From assembly GCA_018239675.1 (NCBI GenBank), contig JAFEGX010000116.1, positions 59,711 to 123,710 on the forward strand: a DNA stretch of 64,000 nt. The letters are read 5' to 3'. The notes beneath the pieces are model-generated. The model was not told where the DNA came from, searched no databases, and saw only the letters and a program-made list of their open reading frames with translations. Source of the stretch: Verrucomicrobiota bacterium. Its GTDB lineage: Bacteria > Verrucomicrobiota > Verrucomicrobiia > Opitutales > Opitutaceae. The position numbers and the translations under genes were made by a program. Below, in pieces: positions 17,502-25,302 of the stretch; the first letter of the stretch is position 1; every line of letters starts with the position of its first letter.

Positions 17502-17682
17502 TTTCACCACGAAGGACACAAAGCGCACGAAGCCTGAGCTGGTTTCTTCGCGGTCTCAGCGGTCTTGGCGGTTAAACAGGATTCAGTCCGATCCGGTTCA
17601 CCGCGATGCACGCCAAGATCGCGAAGTTCCGATCCGCTCAGGCTTCGTGTCCTTGGTGCGCTTCGTGTCTTTCGTGGCGAAA
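17502..17682. repeat. Palindromic intergenic repeat, copy A (most complete)
   Basis: The left arm 17502-17539 starts TTTCACCACGAAGGACAC. The right arm 17636-17682 read on the other strand starts TTTCGCCACGAAAGACAC, and both arms end GAAGCCTGAGC. A second, inner pair of arms (CTTCGCGGTC near 17546 against CTTCGCGATC read leftward from 17624) extends the palindrome to almost the whole 180 bp. No gene is inside. Related copies are at about 27754, 39365, 42577, 45824 and 46098. Confidence 0.85.
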
Positions 17683-17714
17683 CCAGGTCGAGGTCCGGGC
17701 CGGAATAGCGAGCG

Positions 17715-18083
17715 TTAGCTGAAAAACCGGTCGATCTCGCGGCGTTCGCGCTTGGTGGGTCGACCGCTGCCTTTTTCACGGGCGAGGAAATGCTGCAGAC
17801 GCTGCTCGCGCGCCTTCTCGAATTCCTCCGGGGGCGTGAGGTCGGTGCAATACTCGGCAACCTGCTTGGCGCCAACCCGGGACGCGGGCACGCCGACCAC
17901 CCGCATGGTGCGCAGGATCAGGCCCTGCCGCACTGTGATGGTCTCGCCGGGATGCACCTCCCGCGCGGGTTTCGCGGGCCGGCCGTCGACCTTCACGCTG
18001 CCAGCGGCGATCGCGGCGGACGCGAGCGAGCGGGTCCTGAAGAGCCGCACGGCCCAAAGCCACTTGTCGAGCCGTGCGGTCAA
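17715..18083 (-). CDS. S4-domain RNA-binding protein, Hsp15 (HslR)-like
   Basis: 122-aa protein with an N-terminal S4 RNA-binding domain (residues 2-62: RLDKWLWAVRLFRTRSLA and AGSVKVDGRPAKPAREVHPG). A basic tail, GSGRPTKRERREIDRFF, follows, as in E. coli Hsp15, which rescues stalled 50S subunits carrying nascent chains. The start codon is TTG at 18083. No in-frame ATG or GTG is suitable, and a GAGG ribosome binding site lies five bases upstream, overlapping the stop codon of the preceding gene. This indicates coupled translation. Confidence 0.9.
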   Translation of the reverse strand: MTARLDKWLWAVRLFRTRSLASAAIAAGSVKVDGRPAKPAREVHPGETITVRQGLILRTMRVVGVPASRVGAKQVAEYCTDLTPPEEFEKAREQRLQHFLAREKGSGRPTKRERREIDRFFS

Positions 18084-18090
18084 GTTCGCC

Positions 18091-18840
18091 TCAGCGCTGG
18101 CGCAGGCCCTTCATCAGCTCGCCCATGTCGGGCATCTTGAACTCGGTGTAGCCGTCGGTGGAAAACAGCGAATCCGGCAGCGAACCTTTCTCGATCTTCG
18201 TGACCTCCATGCGGGCGGTCTCGGTGCCGCCGGCGTCACGTGTGACGACGCGCAGCGGAAAGAAGCCACCGTCGCGCGCGATCTTTTCCCACTCCGGCGA
18301 GGGGGAGCCGCCGCGGCCGCCCATCGGGCCGCCCGAGGCGGCAGGGAACACGAACGTGCCCAGGCCCTTGGCCAGCCACATCTCGTGGATTTCGCCCCGC
18401 GGGCTGGTCCACTTGTATTCGCTCGCCTCGTAGCCCGCGATCATCTCGGTCCGGCCGGTCGCCACCGGGGCAGCCACCTCCCGGCCCGCCCGCTCGGCCG
18501 CGGGAGCGGCCGAGGCGTCCGGCATCGGGTGGCGCATGAACATCTTCTGCCCATCATGGTCCATGAGCATGATCATCTCGCGGTTCGGGAGATCCATGAT
18601 CATGCTCGTGGCCCCGCCGCCCCGCCGGCGGCTGGAGGCCTCGCCCGCCGTCGTGTCGAAGCGGAGCTTGCCCGGTTTGATCGCATAGGTGACCGACGTC
18701 GGCTCCTTGCGCTTGCCGGAGGTGAGCTGCATGTAGACGCGGCCCTCGAAAGCATCGGCGGCGGAGAGCGCGGTGGCGATTACAACGGAAAACGCAGCCA
18801 GGAAGAGGCCGCGGCAGAAGGAAGGACGGAGCAAGTTCAT
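18091..18840 (-). CDS. Secreted DUF4412-like protein
   Basis: 249-aa exported protein of unknown function. Residues 1-28 are a signal peptide (FLAAFSVVIATALSAADA). The mature part begins AFEGRVYMQLTSGKRKEPTSVTYAIKPGKLRFD, which matches the DUF4412 style, and ends in a Met-rich segment FKMPDMGELMKGL. Several Met-rich stretches (MIMDLPNREMIMLMDHDGQKMFM) are notable. It precedes the S4 protein gene by seven bases. Confidence 0.8.
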   Translation of the reverse strand: MNLLRPSFCRGLFLAAFSVVIATALSAADAFEGRVYMQLTSGKRKEPTSVTYAIKPGKLRFDTTAGEASSRRRGGGATSMIMDLPNREMIMLMDHDGQKMFMRHPMPDASAAPAAERAGREVAAPVATGRTEMIAGYEASEYKWTSPRGEIHEMWLAKGLGTFVFPAASGGPMGGRGGSPSPEWEKIARDGGFFPLRVVTRDAGGTETARMEVTKIEKGSLPDSLFSTDGYTEFKMPDMGELMKGLRQR

Positions 18841-18949
18841 GGGGAAAAGCAGTTCGCGGGAAACCGAACCAAGGGACTGACCGCCTCAGGATTTACCGGG
18901 CCCGCCCCTGACCGCAAGATCATCATCCGGACCGGAAGCGGACCCGGCC

Positions 18950-18987
18950 AAAAGGCAACCGGCCGCGCACCAAGGGCGCGCGGCCGG
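18950..18987 (-). terminator. Probable terminator of the DUF3016 gene
   Basis: Read leftward, CCGGCCGCGC (18987-18978) pairs perfectly with GCGCGGCCGG (18968-18959) around a 9-base loop. It is followed after TTGCC by a short U run (complement of 18950-18953). The stem is strong but the U tract is short. Confidence 0.55.
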
Positions 18988-19007
18988 AAATTACCACCGG
19001 GCCAGCC

Positions 19008-19532
19008 TCACTTCTTCCGCGGGAAATCGTCGCGGAACCAGTCGTCGAACAGCGCCTTCTCGTGGCGCAGCTCGTCGTCCCGGTTGATCGAGATCTTCAT
19101 CAGGAAGGCCAGGTCGCGCAGCTGGCGCTTGCCTTCCTTCAGCACGGCGCCCTTGGCGTCCACAAGCTTGAACTCGAGGTCCACCTTCGGCGGATAGACA
19201 TCCTTGACGACCCGGACATCCTGCATCGCCGGGCCGCGCCACGGCTCGAAGTCGCCGGCCATGTCGACGTCGGTGATGGTGACGAGGAGCTTCTGCCCCT
19301 CGGGCACGTAGGTCCTGGCCTTCGTCACGATGTAGTCCTTGATCTGGTCGAGGATGGCATCGCGGTCCTTGTCATTCTCCATGTAACTGGAGCGGACATC
19401 GGAGAACTTCTCGGGGTGCAGGAACGTCACCTCGGCGCGCCCGTCTGACTTCGCGGCCGGCTCGGCCGCCCAACCGGTGGAAATCGCCAGGAGTCCGGCG
19501 ATGGCGCAGAGCAAACGGTGATAGGGCTTCAT
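19008..19532 (-). CDS. Secreted DUF3016 family protein
   Basis: 174-aa exported protein of unknown function. A signal peptide covers residues 1-22 (LLCAIAGLLAISTGWA). The mature start AEVTFLHPEKFSDVRSSY is the DUF3016 signature, followed by DAILDQIKDYIV and a beta-rich region with LLVTITDVDMAGDFEPWRG. The tail ends FRDDFPRKK. I chose the ATG at 19532 over an in-frame codon 14 residues upstream because it gives a normal signal peptide. Confidence 0.87.
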   Translation of the reverse strand: MKPYHRLLCAIAGLLAISTGWAAEPAAKSDGRAEVTFLHPEKFSDVRSSYMENDKDRDAILDQIKDYIVTKARTYVPEGQKLLVTITDVDMAGDFEPWRGPAMQDVRVVKDVYPPKVDLEFKLVDAKGAVLKEGKRQLRDLAFLMKISINRDDELRHEKALFDDWFRDDFPRKK

Positions 19533-19598
19533 GGGGGAGTGGGACCCTCCGCGGCGGGAAATGTTTCCGGGCAAGACGCCCGGGCTGACCCGGCCGGG

Positions 19599-22298
19599 TC
19601 AGCGCACCCCGGCCGGCTCGGGCAGCCGGTCGATCCGAACGGCCGTGACCTTGTACTCCGGCGTGTTCGTGTAGCGATCCCGTTGGGATGTCGTGATTTG
19701 GTTAAGGAAGACCCGCGCACAGTGAAAGGTGGTGTAGACCTCCCCCGGTTTCACCGCGCCGCTGATCCGCACCGGGAGCTCCGCCGAGCCCTGGCGGCTC
19801 GCGAGCCTGACCCGTTCCCCGTCCGCGATGCCGAGGCGGCTCGCGTCTTCGGGGGTCAGCTGCAGGAAATCCGTCTCGGCCATGCGCCCGTTGGCGGTGC
19901 GGCCGGTCTGGGTCGCGGCATTGTACTGGAAGAGGTTCCGGCCGGTGGTGAGCACGAACGGGTACTCCTTGCTCCTCACGTCCGGCGGCGGCAGGAACTC
20001 GATGCGCCGGAGCGCCGTGGTCGGGCCGTGGGTGAAACGCTCGGCGTGCATGATCGCCGTGCCGGGATGCTGCTCGTCGTAACAGGGCCACTGCAGGCCG
20101 CCCAGCTGGTCGAGCCGGGCGTAGCTCAGGCCGGCACCCTCGTCCCAGAGCGAGCGCACCTCGTCCCAGATCTCCTCGGCCGAGCGGTAGCGGAAATGCT
20201 CGCCCTTGCCGAGCGCGCGGGCGACGTCGCAGACGATCTCCCAGTCGGACCGCGCCTGCCCCAGCGGGGCGGTCGCGGCGCGCACGCGCTGCACGCGGCG
20301 CTCGCCGTTCATGAACGTGCCGTCCTTCTCGAACGAGGAGGCGGCCGGCAGGAACACGTCGGCGAACTCGCGGGCCGTGGCGTTGAGGAAGAGATCCTGC
20401 ACGATGACAAAGTCGACCCGGCCCAGCGCCCGCCGCGTCTCGTGCGCGTTCGGGTTGGTCATCAGGATGTCGTAGCCGATCGCCCAGAGCGCCTTGAACT
20501 TCCCGGCGGTGGCGGCTTCCAGCATGTCGAACATGTTCAGGCCGGGCGTGCTCGGGATCGTCGTGTGCCACGCCGACTCGAACTGCCCGCGAGCCTCAGT
20601 GACCGGTACATAGCCCGCGAGCAGCTTCGGCTCGCAGCCCATGTGCGGCGCGCCCTGGACGTTGTTCTGGCCGCGGAGCGGATTGATGCCCGTGCCGCGC
20701 TTGCCGATGTTGCCGGTGAGGAGCGCGAGGTTGACGAGGGCCATGATGCCCTCGGTGCCCTGGACGTGCTCGGTCATGCCGAGCCCGTGCACGCTCAGCG
20801 CCGGCTTGGCCGTCGCATAGATGCGGGCGGCCTCGCGGATCCGCGCGGCGGGCACGCCGCAGATCTGCTCAACCTTCTCGGGCAGGAAATCGCGGATGAA
20901 ATCCCGGTACTCGGCGTACTCCGTGACGCGGGTGCGGATGAACTCCTCGTCCACCAGGCCCTCGTCCACGATCGCCGCGCCCATCGCGTTGAACAGCACC
21001 ACATTCGTGCCGGGCCGCAGCTGCAGGTGCAGGGTGGCGTACTGCGTGAGCTCGATCTCGCGCGGGTCGACCACGATGAGCTTCGCGCCGCGGCGGGCCG
21101 CCTGCTTGATGCGCGCGCCGGTGACGGGATGCCCCTCGGTGGGGTTCGCGCCGCAGACCAGGATCGTCTGGGCGACCTCGATCTCGTCGAGCGAGTTGGT
21201 CGCCGCGCCGGTGCCGAGCGTCATCTTCATCGCGGCCGCCGTCGGCGAGTGGCAGACGCGGGCGCAGCAGTCGATGTTGTTGGTGCCGAGCGCCACGCGG
21301 GCGAATTTCTGTGCGACGTAGTTTTCCTCGTTCGTCCCGCGCGCCGAGCTCAGCACGCCGATGCTGTCGGGACCGTGCTGGGCCGCGATCTCCTGGAAGC
21401 GCTTCGCGATGTAGGGAATGACCTCGTCCCAGGTGACATCCTCCCACTTGCCGTCGCGGCGGATCATCGGGGTGGTGATGCGCTCCTCGGCGTAGATGTA
21501 GTCGAAGGCGTACCGGCCCTTCACGCAGGTGTGGCCGTGGTTGCTGGGGCCGTCGGACGGGCGGATGGTCGTGATCTGGCCGTCGCGGGTGCCGACGTTG
21601 AGCTCGCAGCCCGTGCCGCAGTAGGAGCAGATGGTCTTGGTCCACTGCGTGGGGACGCCGCGGGCCAGGAGGCTCACGTCCTCCAGCGCGCCCGAGGGGC
21701 AGGTGTCGACGCAGGCGCCGCAGCTGACGCAGCCGCCCTCGAGCAGGGTCTCGCCCCGGATGGGGAGGATCCGGGTCTCGCCGCCGCGGTTCCAGGCCTT
21801 CCAGACAAACTGGCCCTGCACCTCCTCGCAGATGCGCACGCACCGGTAGCAGGTCACGCACTGCGACATGTCGACGTTGATGTACGGGTGCGTCGTGTCG
21901 CGCATGTGCGGCACCTCGGCCGGCGGCGCGTGCCGCGAGCCGCCCGCCTTCACGTCGTACTGGCGCAGATAGCGGTGGAATTGCTTGTCGGGAAACTCCT
22001 CGACCGCTTCCGCCGGGTAGTTCGCGGCGATCAGGCCCAGCAGCGTCTTCCGCACGCCCTCGACCGCGGGCGAGTGGGTGAGGATCTCCATGCCCTCCCG
22101 TAGCGGGGTGTTGCAGGCGGTGACGAGCGCGTTGGCGCCCTTCACCTCGACACTGCACAGGCGGCAGGAACCGTAGGGATTCAGGCGGTCATCGTGGCAG
22201 AGGGTCGGGACCTCGAGGGCAAGCTGGCGGAGCGCCTCGTTGATCGTGAGGCCCTCGGGAAACGCGTGGACCTGGCCGTTGATGGTTACTTGAAGCAT
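19599..22298 (-). CDS. fdhA: NAD-linked formate dehydrogenase, molybdenum catalytic subunit (Cys type)
   Basis: 899-aa catalytic subunit that oxidises formate to CO2. It has an N-terminal [2Fe-2S] domain (Cys34, 45, 48, 62), then two ferredoxin-type clusters (Cys147/150/153/157 and 190/193/196/200). The FdhF-like core follows with its own cluster (Cys224/227/231/258) and binds Mo/W-bis-MGD. The metal ligand in ARVCHSPT is Cys349, where selenoenzymes have Sec. The C-terminal molybdopterin dinucleotide-binding domain covers about 780-890. The ATG at 22298 was chosen because it gives the MLQVTINGQ start. It overlaps the flavoprotein subunit by 13 bases. Confidence 0.95.
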   Translation of the reverse strand: MLQVTINGQVHAFPEGLTINEALRQLALEVPTLCHDDRLNPYGSCRLCSVEVKGANALVTACNTPLREGMEILTHSPAVEGVRKTLLGLIAANYPAEAVEEFPDKQFHRYLRQYDVKAGGSRHAPPAEVPHMRDTTHPYINVDMSQCVTCYRCVRICEEVQGQFVWKAWNRGGETRILPIRGETLLEGGCVSCGACVDTCPSGALEDVSLLARGVPTQWTKTICSYCGTGCELNVGTRDGQITTIRPSDGPSNHGHTCVKGRYAFDYIYAEERITTPMIRRDGKWEDVTWDEVIPYIAKRFQEIAAQHGPDSIGVLSSARGTNEENYVAQKFARVALGTNNIDCCARVCHSPTAAAMKMTLGTGAATNSLDEIEVAQTILVCGANPTEGHPVTGARIKQAARRGAKLIVVDPREIELTQYATLHLQLRPGTNVVLFNAMGAAIVDEGLVDEEFIRTRVTEYAEYRDFIRDFLPEKVEQICGVPAARIREAARIYATAKPALSVHGLGMTEHVQGTEGIMALVNLALLTGNIGKRGTGINPLRGQNNVQGAPHMGCEPKLLAGYVPVTEARGQFESAWHTTIPSTPGLNMFDMLEAATAGKFKALWAIGYDILMTNPNAHETRRALGRVDFVIVQDLFLNATAREFADVFLPAASSFEKDGTFMNGERRVQRVRAATAPLGQARSDWEIVCDVARALGKGEHFRYRSAEEIWDEVRSLWDEGAGLSYARLDQLGGLQWPCYDEQHPGTAIMHAERFTHGPTTALRRIEFLPPPDVRSKEYPFVLTTGRNLFQYNAATQTGRTANGRMAETDFLQLTPEDASRLGIADGERVRLASRQGSAELPVRISGAVKPGEVYTTFHCARVFLNQITTSQRDRYTNTPEYKVTAVRIDRLPEPAGVR

Positions 22299-23785
22299 GG
22301 CTCGATCTCCGTCGGATAGTAACGCAGGATGGACTCGGCGAAGCGGGCCAGGCCGGTGCCGTGGCCGCAGAGGCTGGTCAGCTTCAGCGCGGTGACAAGG
22401 TCGCGGCATTCGCCCAGGTCGGCGGCGCGCGCCCGGCCGGCGATCGCCGCGGCAAAAATTTCTTCCACGCGGCCGCTGCCGCTGCGGCAGGGCGTGCACT
22501 TGCCGCACGACTCGTAGGCGCCGAACGAGAACACGTGGCGCACGAGGTCGGGGATCGAGGTGTGCTCGTCGAACGCCACCACGCCGCCATGGCCGACGCC
22601 CGCGCCGATGGCGCCGAGTTCCTCGAAGCCCAGCGGAGTGTCGATCAGGTGCGGCGGAATCATGCCGATGATCGGGCCGCCGATCAGCACGCCCTTCAGC
22701 TTCGCGCCTTGGCGCAGGCCGCCGCCCAGTTCCTCGACGATGTGGCGGACCGTGACCCCGAACTCGACCTCATACAGGCCGGGCCGGTTGAAGAGCGAGT
22801 TCAGCGAGAGGGCCTTCGTGCCGCGGCTCTTGGAGAAGCCGATCGCGGCGTAGGCCTCGCCGCCGTGGCGGACGATCCACGGGACGGTGACCAGCGTCTC
22901 GACATTGTTGAGCAACGTCGGGCGGTCAAAGAGCCCCCGTTCCGTCGGATACGGCGGCCGGGCCATCACCTCGGGCCGCTGGCCCTCGATCGAGCGGAGC
23001 AGCGAGGTCTCCTCGCCGCACACGTAGCTGCCGTGGCCGATGTAGGTTTCGAGCTCGAACGAGAAGGCCGTGCCGCCGACCTTCGGCCCGAGCCAGCCGG
23101 CCGCGCGCGCCTCGGCGATCGCGGCCTGCAGGACCGTCGCGGCCAGCGGGTATTCCGCCCGGAGGTAGATGTAGCCGCGGCTGGCCCCCACCGCGTAGGC
23201 CGCCAGCACCATGCCCTCGATCAGGCTGTGCGGATCGTCCTCCATCAGGTAACGGTCAATGTAGGCGCCGGCATCGCCCTCGTCGGCATTGGCCACGACG
23301 TATTTCTGGCCGGGCGGCTGCTGGGCGACGGCGCGCCACTTGCGGCCGGTCGGGAAACCCGCCCCACCGCGGCCGCGGAGGCCGGAGGCCTCGACCGCGG
23401 CCAGGACTTTCTCCGGCGTCTGGCCGAGCGCCTGCTGCAGGGCGGCATAACCGCCCTGCTTCACATAGTCGGCCAGGGAGCGGGCCCCGCCGGCGGCGAT
23501 CCGGCCCAGCACGATGCCGTGGCGGGAGCAGACCTTGACCGGGGGCCGCGGGCGCTGCTGGCCCTTGGCGGGCGCGGCAAAACACTCGCCCAGGCAATAG
23601 ACCCGCGGATGGTTCCGCTCGGCCTCGGCCCAGCGGGCGGGATTGAAATGCCGCGCCGCGAAGCACGCCGTGCCCTGGCACGCCTTGCCCTCAAACTCAC
23701 CATCGCAAAGGTGATAGAAGGACAGGACATCGTCCGGGATCTCGCGGGTGCCGGATGCCGGGGATGGCGGTTGGGTGGTTTGCAT
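22286..23785 (-). CDS. fdhB: Formate dehydrogenase NADH-binding flavoprotein subunit (NuoE-NuoF fusion type)
   Basis: 499-aa electron-transfer subunit. An N-terminal thioredoxin-like [2Fe-2S] part carries CQGTACF and CLGECF (the NuoE pattern, shorter than full NuoE). The NuoF-like FMN/NAD domain follows: SGLRGRGGAGFPTGRKW, NADEGDAGAYIDR, and GHGSYVCGEETSLLRSIEG. A C-terminal [4Fe-4S] site shows CGKCTPCRSG, with SLCGHG later. It passes electrons from the molybdenum subunit to NAD+. No separate small subunit gene, fdhD or molybdenum cofactor gene is nearby. Confidence 0.94.
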   Translation of the reverse strand: MQTTQPPSPASGTREIPDDVLSFYHLCDGEFEGKACQGTACFAARHFNPARWAEAERNHPRVYCLGECFAAPAKGQQRPRPPVKVCSRHGIVLGRIAAGGARSLADYVKQGGYAALQQALGQTPEKVLAAVEASGLRGRGGAGFPTGRKWRAVAQQPPGQKYVVANADEGDAGAYIDRYLMEDDPHSLIEGMVLAAYAVGASRGYIYLRAEYPLAATVLQAAIAEARAAGWLGPKVGGTAFSFELETYIGHGSYVCGEETSLLRSIEGQRPEVMARPPYPTERGLFDRPTLLNNVETLVTVPWIVRHGGEAYAAIGFSKSRGTKALSLNSLFNRPGLYEVEFGVTVRHIVEELGGGLRQGAKLKGVLIGGPIIGMIPPHLIDTPLGFEELGAIGAGVGHGGVVAFDEHTSIPDLVRHVFSFGAYESCGKCTPCRSGSGRVEEIFAAAIAGRARAADLGECRDLVTALKLTSLCGHGTGLARFAESILRYYPTEIEPCFK

Positions 23786-23963
23786 GTCGCGGCGGGGATG
23801 GGGCGCAGGAGCGTTGCCAGCCCGCAGAACATGCCCGGCGACCCGCCGAGTTCAATCCCAGACCATGGAATTTCCCCACCCGCGAACAATCAGCCGGCCG
23901 CCGGCGGCAAAACTATCCCTTCCCTTTCCGCGCCGTTGGCGTACACTACAGGTGGAGGCCGTC

Positions 23964-24236
23964 ATGATCTCAAACCTGCTCCAACTCATCGGTCATCGCC
24001 CGTCGGGAGAATTCGAAGCCGGCTTTGTCCAGGACGTGCACGTGTCCCGCCAGAGCCCGCGAAACCCGCGCACGGAACGCATCATCCTCATCGGCTGGCT
24101 CCTGATCCTCGTCAAAAGTTTCACCGTGATCTGGCTGGTGGACAAGTACCACCTGGCGTTCAACGCCAACTGGGTGATCGTCCCGACGGTGCTCGCCGCC
24201 CTGCTCTGCACGGTCGTGTATTACCTGCGCGACTGA
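23964..24236 (+). CDS. Small two-helix membrane protein, unknown
   Basis: 90-aa predicted inner membrane protein. A polar N-terminal half (GEFEAGFVQDVHVSRQSPRNPR) precedes two hydrophobic helices (IILIGWLLILVKSFTVIWLV and WVIVPTVLAALLCTVVYYL). No family is recognised. The start ATG 23964 has a clear GGAGG ribosome binding site at 23953-23957. It is divergent from the formate dehydrogenase operon, with 178 bp between. Confidence 0.75.
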   Translation: MISNLLQLIGHRPSGEFEAGFVQDVHVSRQSPRNPRTERIILIGWLLILVKSFTVIWLVDKYHLAFNANWVIVPTVLAALLCTVVYYLRD

Positions 24237-24246
24237 GCCGGTGCGT

Positions 24247-24274
24247 GGCGGTCGGCGGTAGCCGGTCGGAGGCG
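24247..24274. repeat. GGCGGTN heptamer run
   Basis: Four consecutive heptamers, GGCGGTC GGCGGTA GCCGGTC GGAGGCG, lie just after the stop codon of the small membrane protein gene. The same GGCGGTA unit recurs in tandem at 47744-47764 between gltD and gltB. Confidence 0.5.
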
Positions 24275-24350
24275 CGGAACCCGGCCCCGCCGGCGCGGCG
24301 CGGCGAAAATAGCTACTGGTAAATCGCGGCTTCTTTGGTTTTGTGCCGGC

Positions 24351-24803
24351 ATGCCCATCGTACCCGGTCTCCGCAGTCCCTATCTCAAGGTCGGCCGCCT
24401 CGTCTATTTCGGCCGCATGCTCGACAAGATCCGCCTCCACGCGCGCGGCGAACTGCCCGCCGCCGACTACGGGGCCAACCTCGGCAAGGGCTTCGACAAC
24501 CGCTGCTGCAGCTTCCTGCGCGTGAAGTACGACGAGCTCAAGACGCAGGTCCTGTCCACCACCCTCACTGACGAGCAGCTGCTCGCTTGGGCCTTCGAGC
24601 GCGGCGGCGCGCGCACGGACGAGGAGTGCGAGATCTGGAACGGCTTCATGATGAAGCGCGGCTGGCGCGACGCCGGCGCGGAGGTCCTTGCGCAGCGCAT
24701 CCGCGAGAGCCGGCTCGAGGACAAGCCGGTCATGACGATGTTCGACTACCTCGATTTCGACGAGGGCCGCGACCCGGTCGCGGCCAAGGCCTGGCAGGGT
24801 TGA
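24351..24803 (+). CDS. DUF5069 domain protein, copy 1
   Basis: 150-aa protein of unknown function, DUF5069 family. Motifs are LRSPYLKVGRLVYFGRMLDKIRLHA at the N terminus (a conserved Y-x-x-G/R-x-x-Y pattern with aromatic and Arg residues), NLGKGFDNRCCSFL, and FDYLDFDEGRDP near the C terminus. A related protein is encoded at 44704-45165, which shares the DFDEGR ending and the R-x-L-x-K-x-R segment. It lies 13 bases upstream of the gluconokinase gene and may share its transcript. Confidence 0.88.
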   Translation: MPIVPGLRSPYLKVGRLVYFGRMLDKIRLHARGELPAADYGANLGKGFDNRCCSFLRVKYDELKTQVLSTTLTDEQLLAWAFERGGARTDEECEIWNGFMMKRGWRDAGAEVLAQRIRESRLEDKPVMTMFDYLDFDEGRDPVAAKAWQG

Positions 24804-24816
24804 GCCGCCCGGGGCC

Positions 24817-25302
24817 ATGGTCGTCATCCTCATGGGGGTGGCCGGCAGCGGGAAGACCACGATCGGACGGCAGCTGGCCGTCGATCTCGGCTGGGACTTT
24901 GCCGACGCCGATGATTTCCATCCGCCCGCCAACATCGCGAAGATGGCCGCGGGCACGCCGCTCGATGACGACGACCGCGGCCCCTGGCTCGCCGCCCTGC
25001 GCGCGCACATCGACGGGCACCTCGCGACCGGCCGCGGGACGGTCGTGACCTGCTCCGCGCTGCGGGACCGCTATCGCGCCATCCTCCAGGCCGACCCGGC
25101 CCGGGTCCGGTTTGTCTACCTCAAAGGCACGCGCGAGCTGTTGTGGTCCCGGATCAGCGCCCGCGAGGGCCATTTCATGAAGGCCAGCATGCTCGACAGC
25201 CAGCTGGCGATGCTGGAGGAGCCGGCCGACGCCTTGGTCGTGGACATCGCCCCGCCGCCCGGGCAGATTCTTGCCACGATCCGGCGCGGCCTGTCCCTAT
25301 GA
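24817..25302 (+). CDS. Gluconokinase (GntK family)
   Basis: 161-aa enzyme that phosphorylates gluconate to 6-phosphogluconate with ATP, feeding the pentose phosphate or Entner-Doudoroff pathway. The P-loop GVAGSGKT is at residues 7-14. Family motifs are DADDFHPPANIAKMAAGTPLDDDDRGPWL, VTCSALRDRYR and REGHFMKASMLDSQL. The length is normal. The stop codon overlaps the start of the penicillin-acylase-like gene (ATGA at 25299-25302). Confidence 0.94.
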   Translation: MVVILMGVAGSGKTTIGRQLAVDLGWDFADADDFHPPANIAKMAAGTPLDDDDRGPWLAALRAHIDGHLATGRGTVVTCSALRDRYRAILQADPARVRFVYLKGTRELLWSRISAREGHFMKASMLDSQLAMLEEPADALVVDIAPPPGQILATIRRGLSL

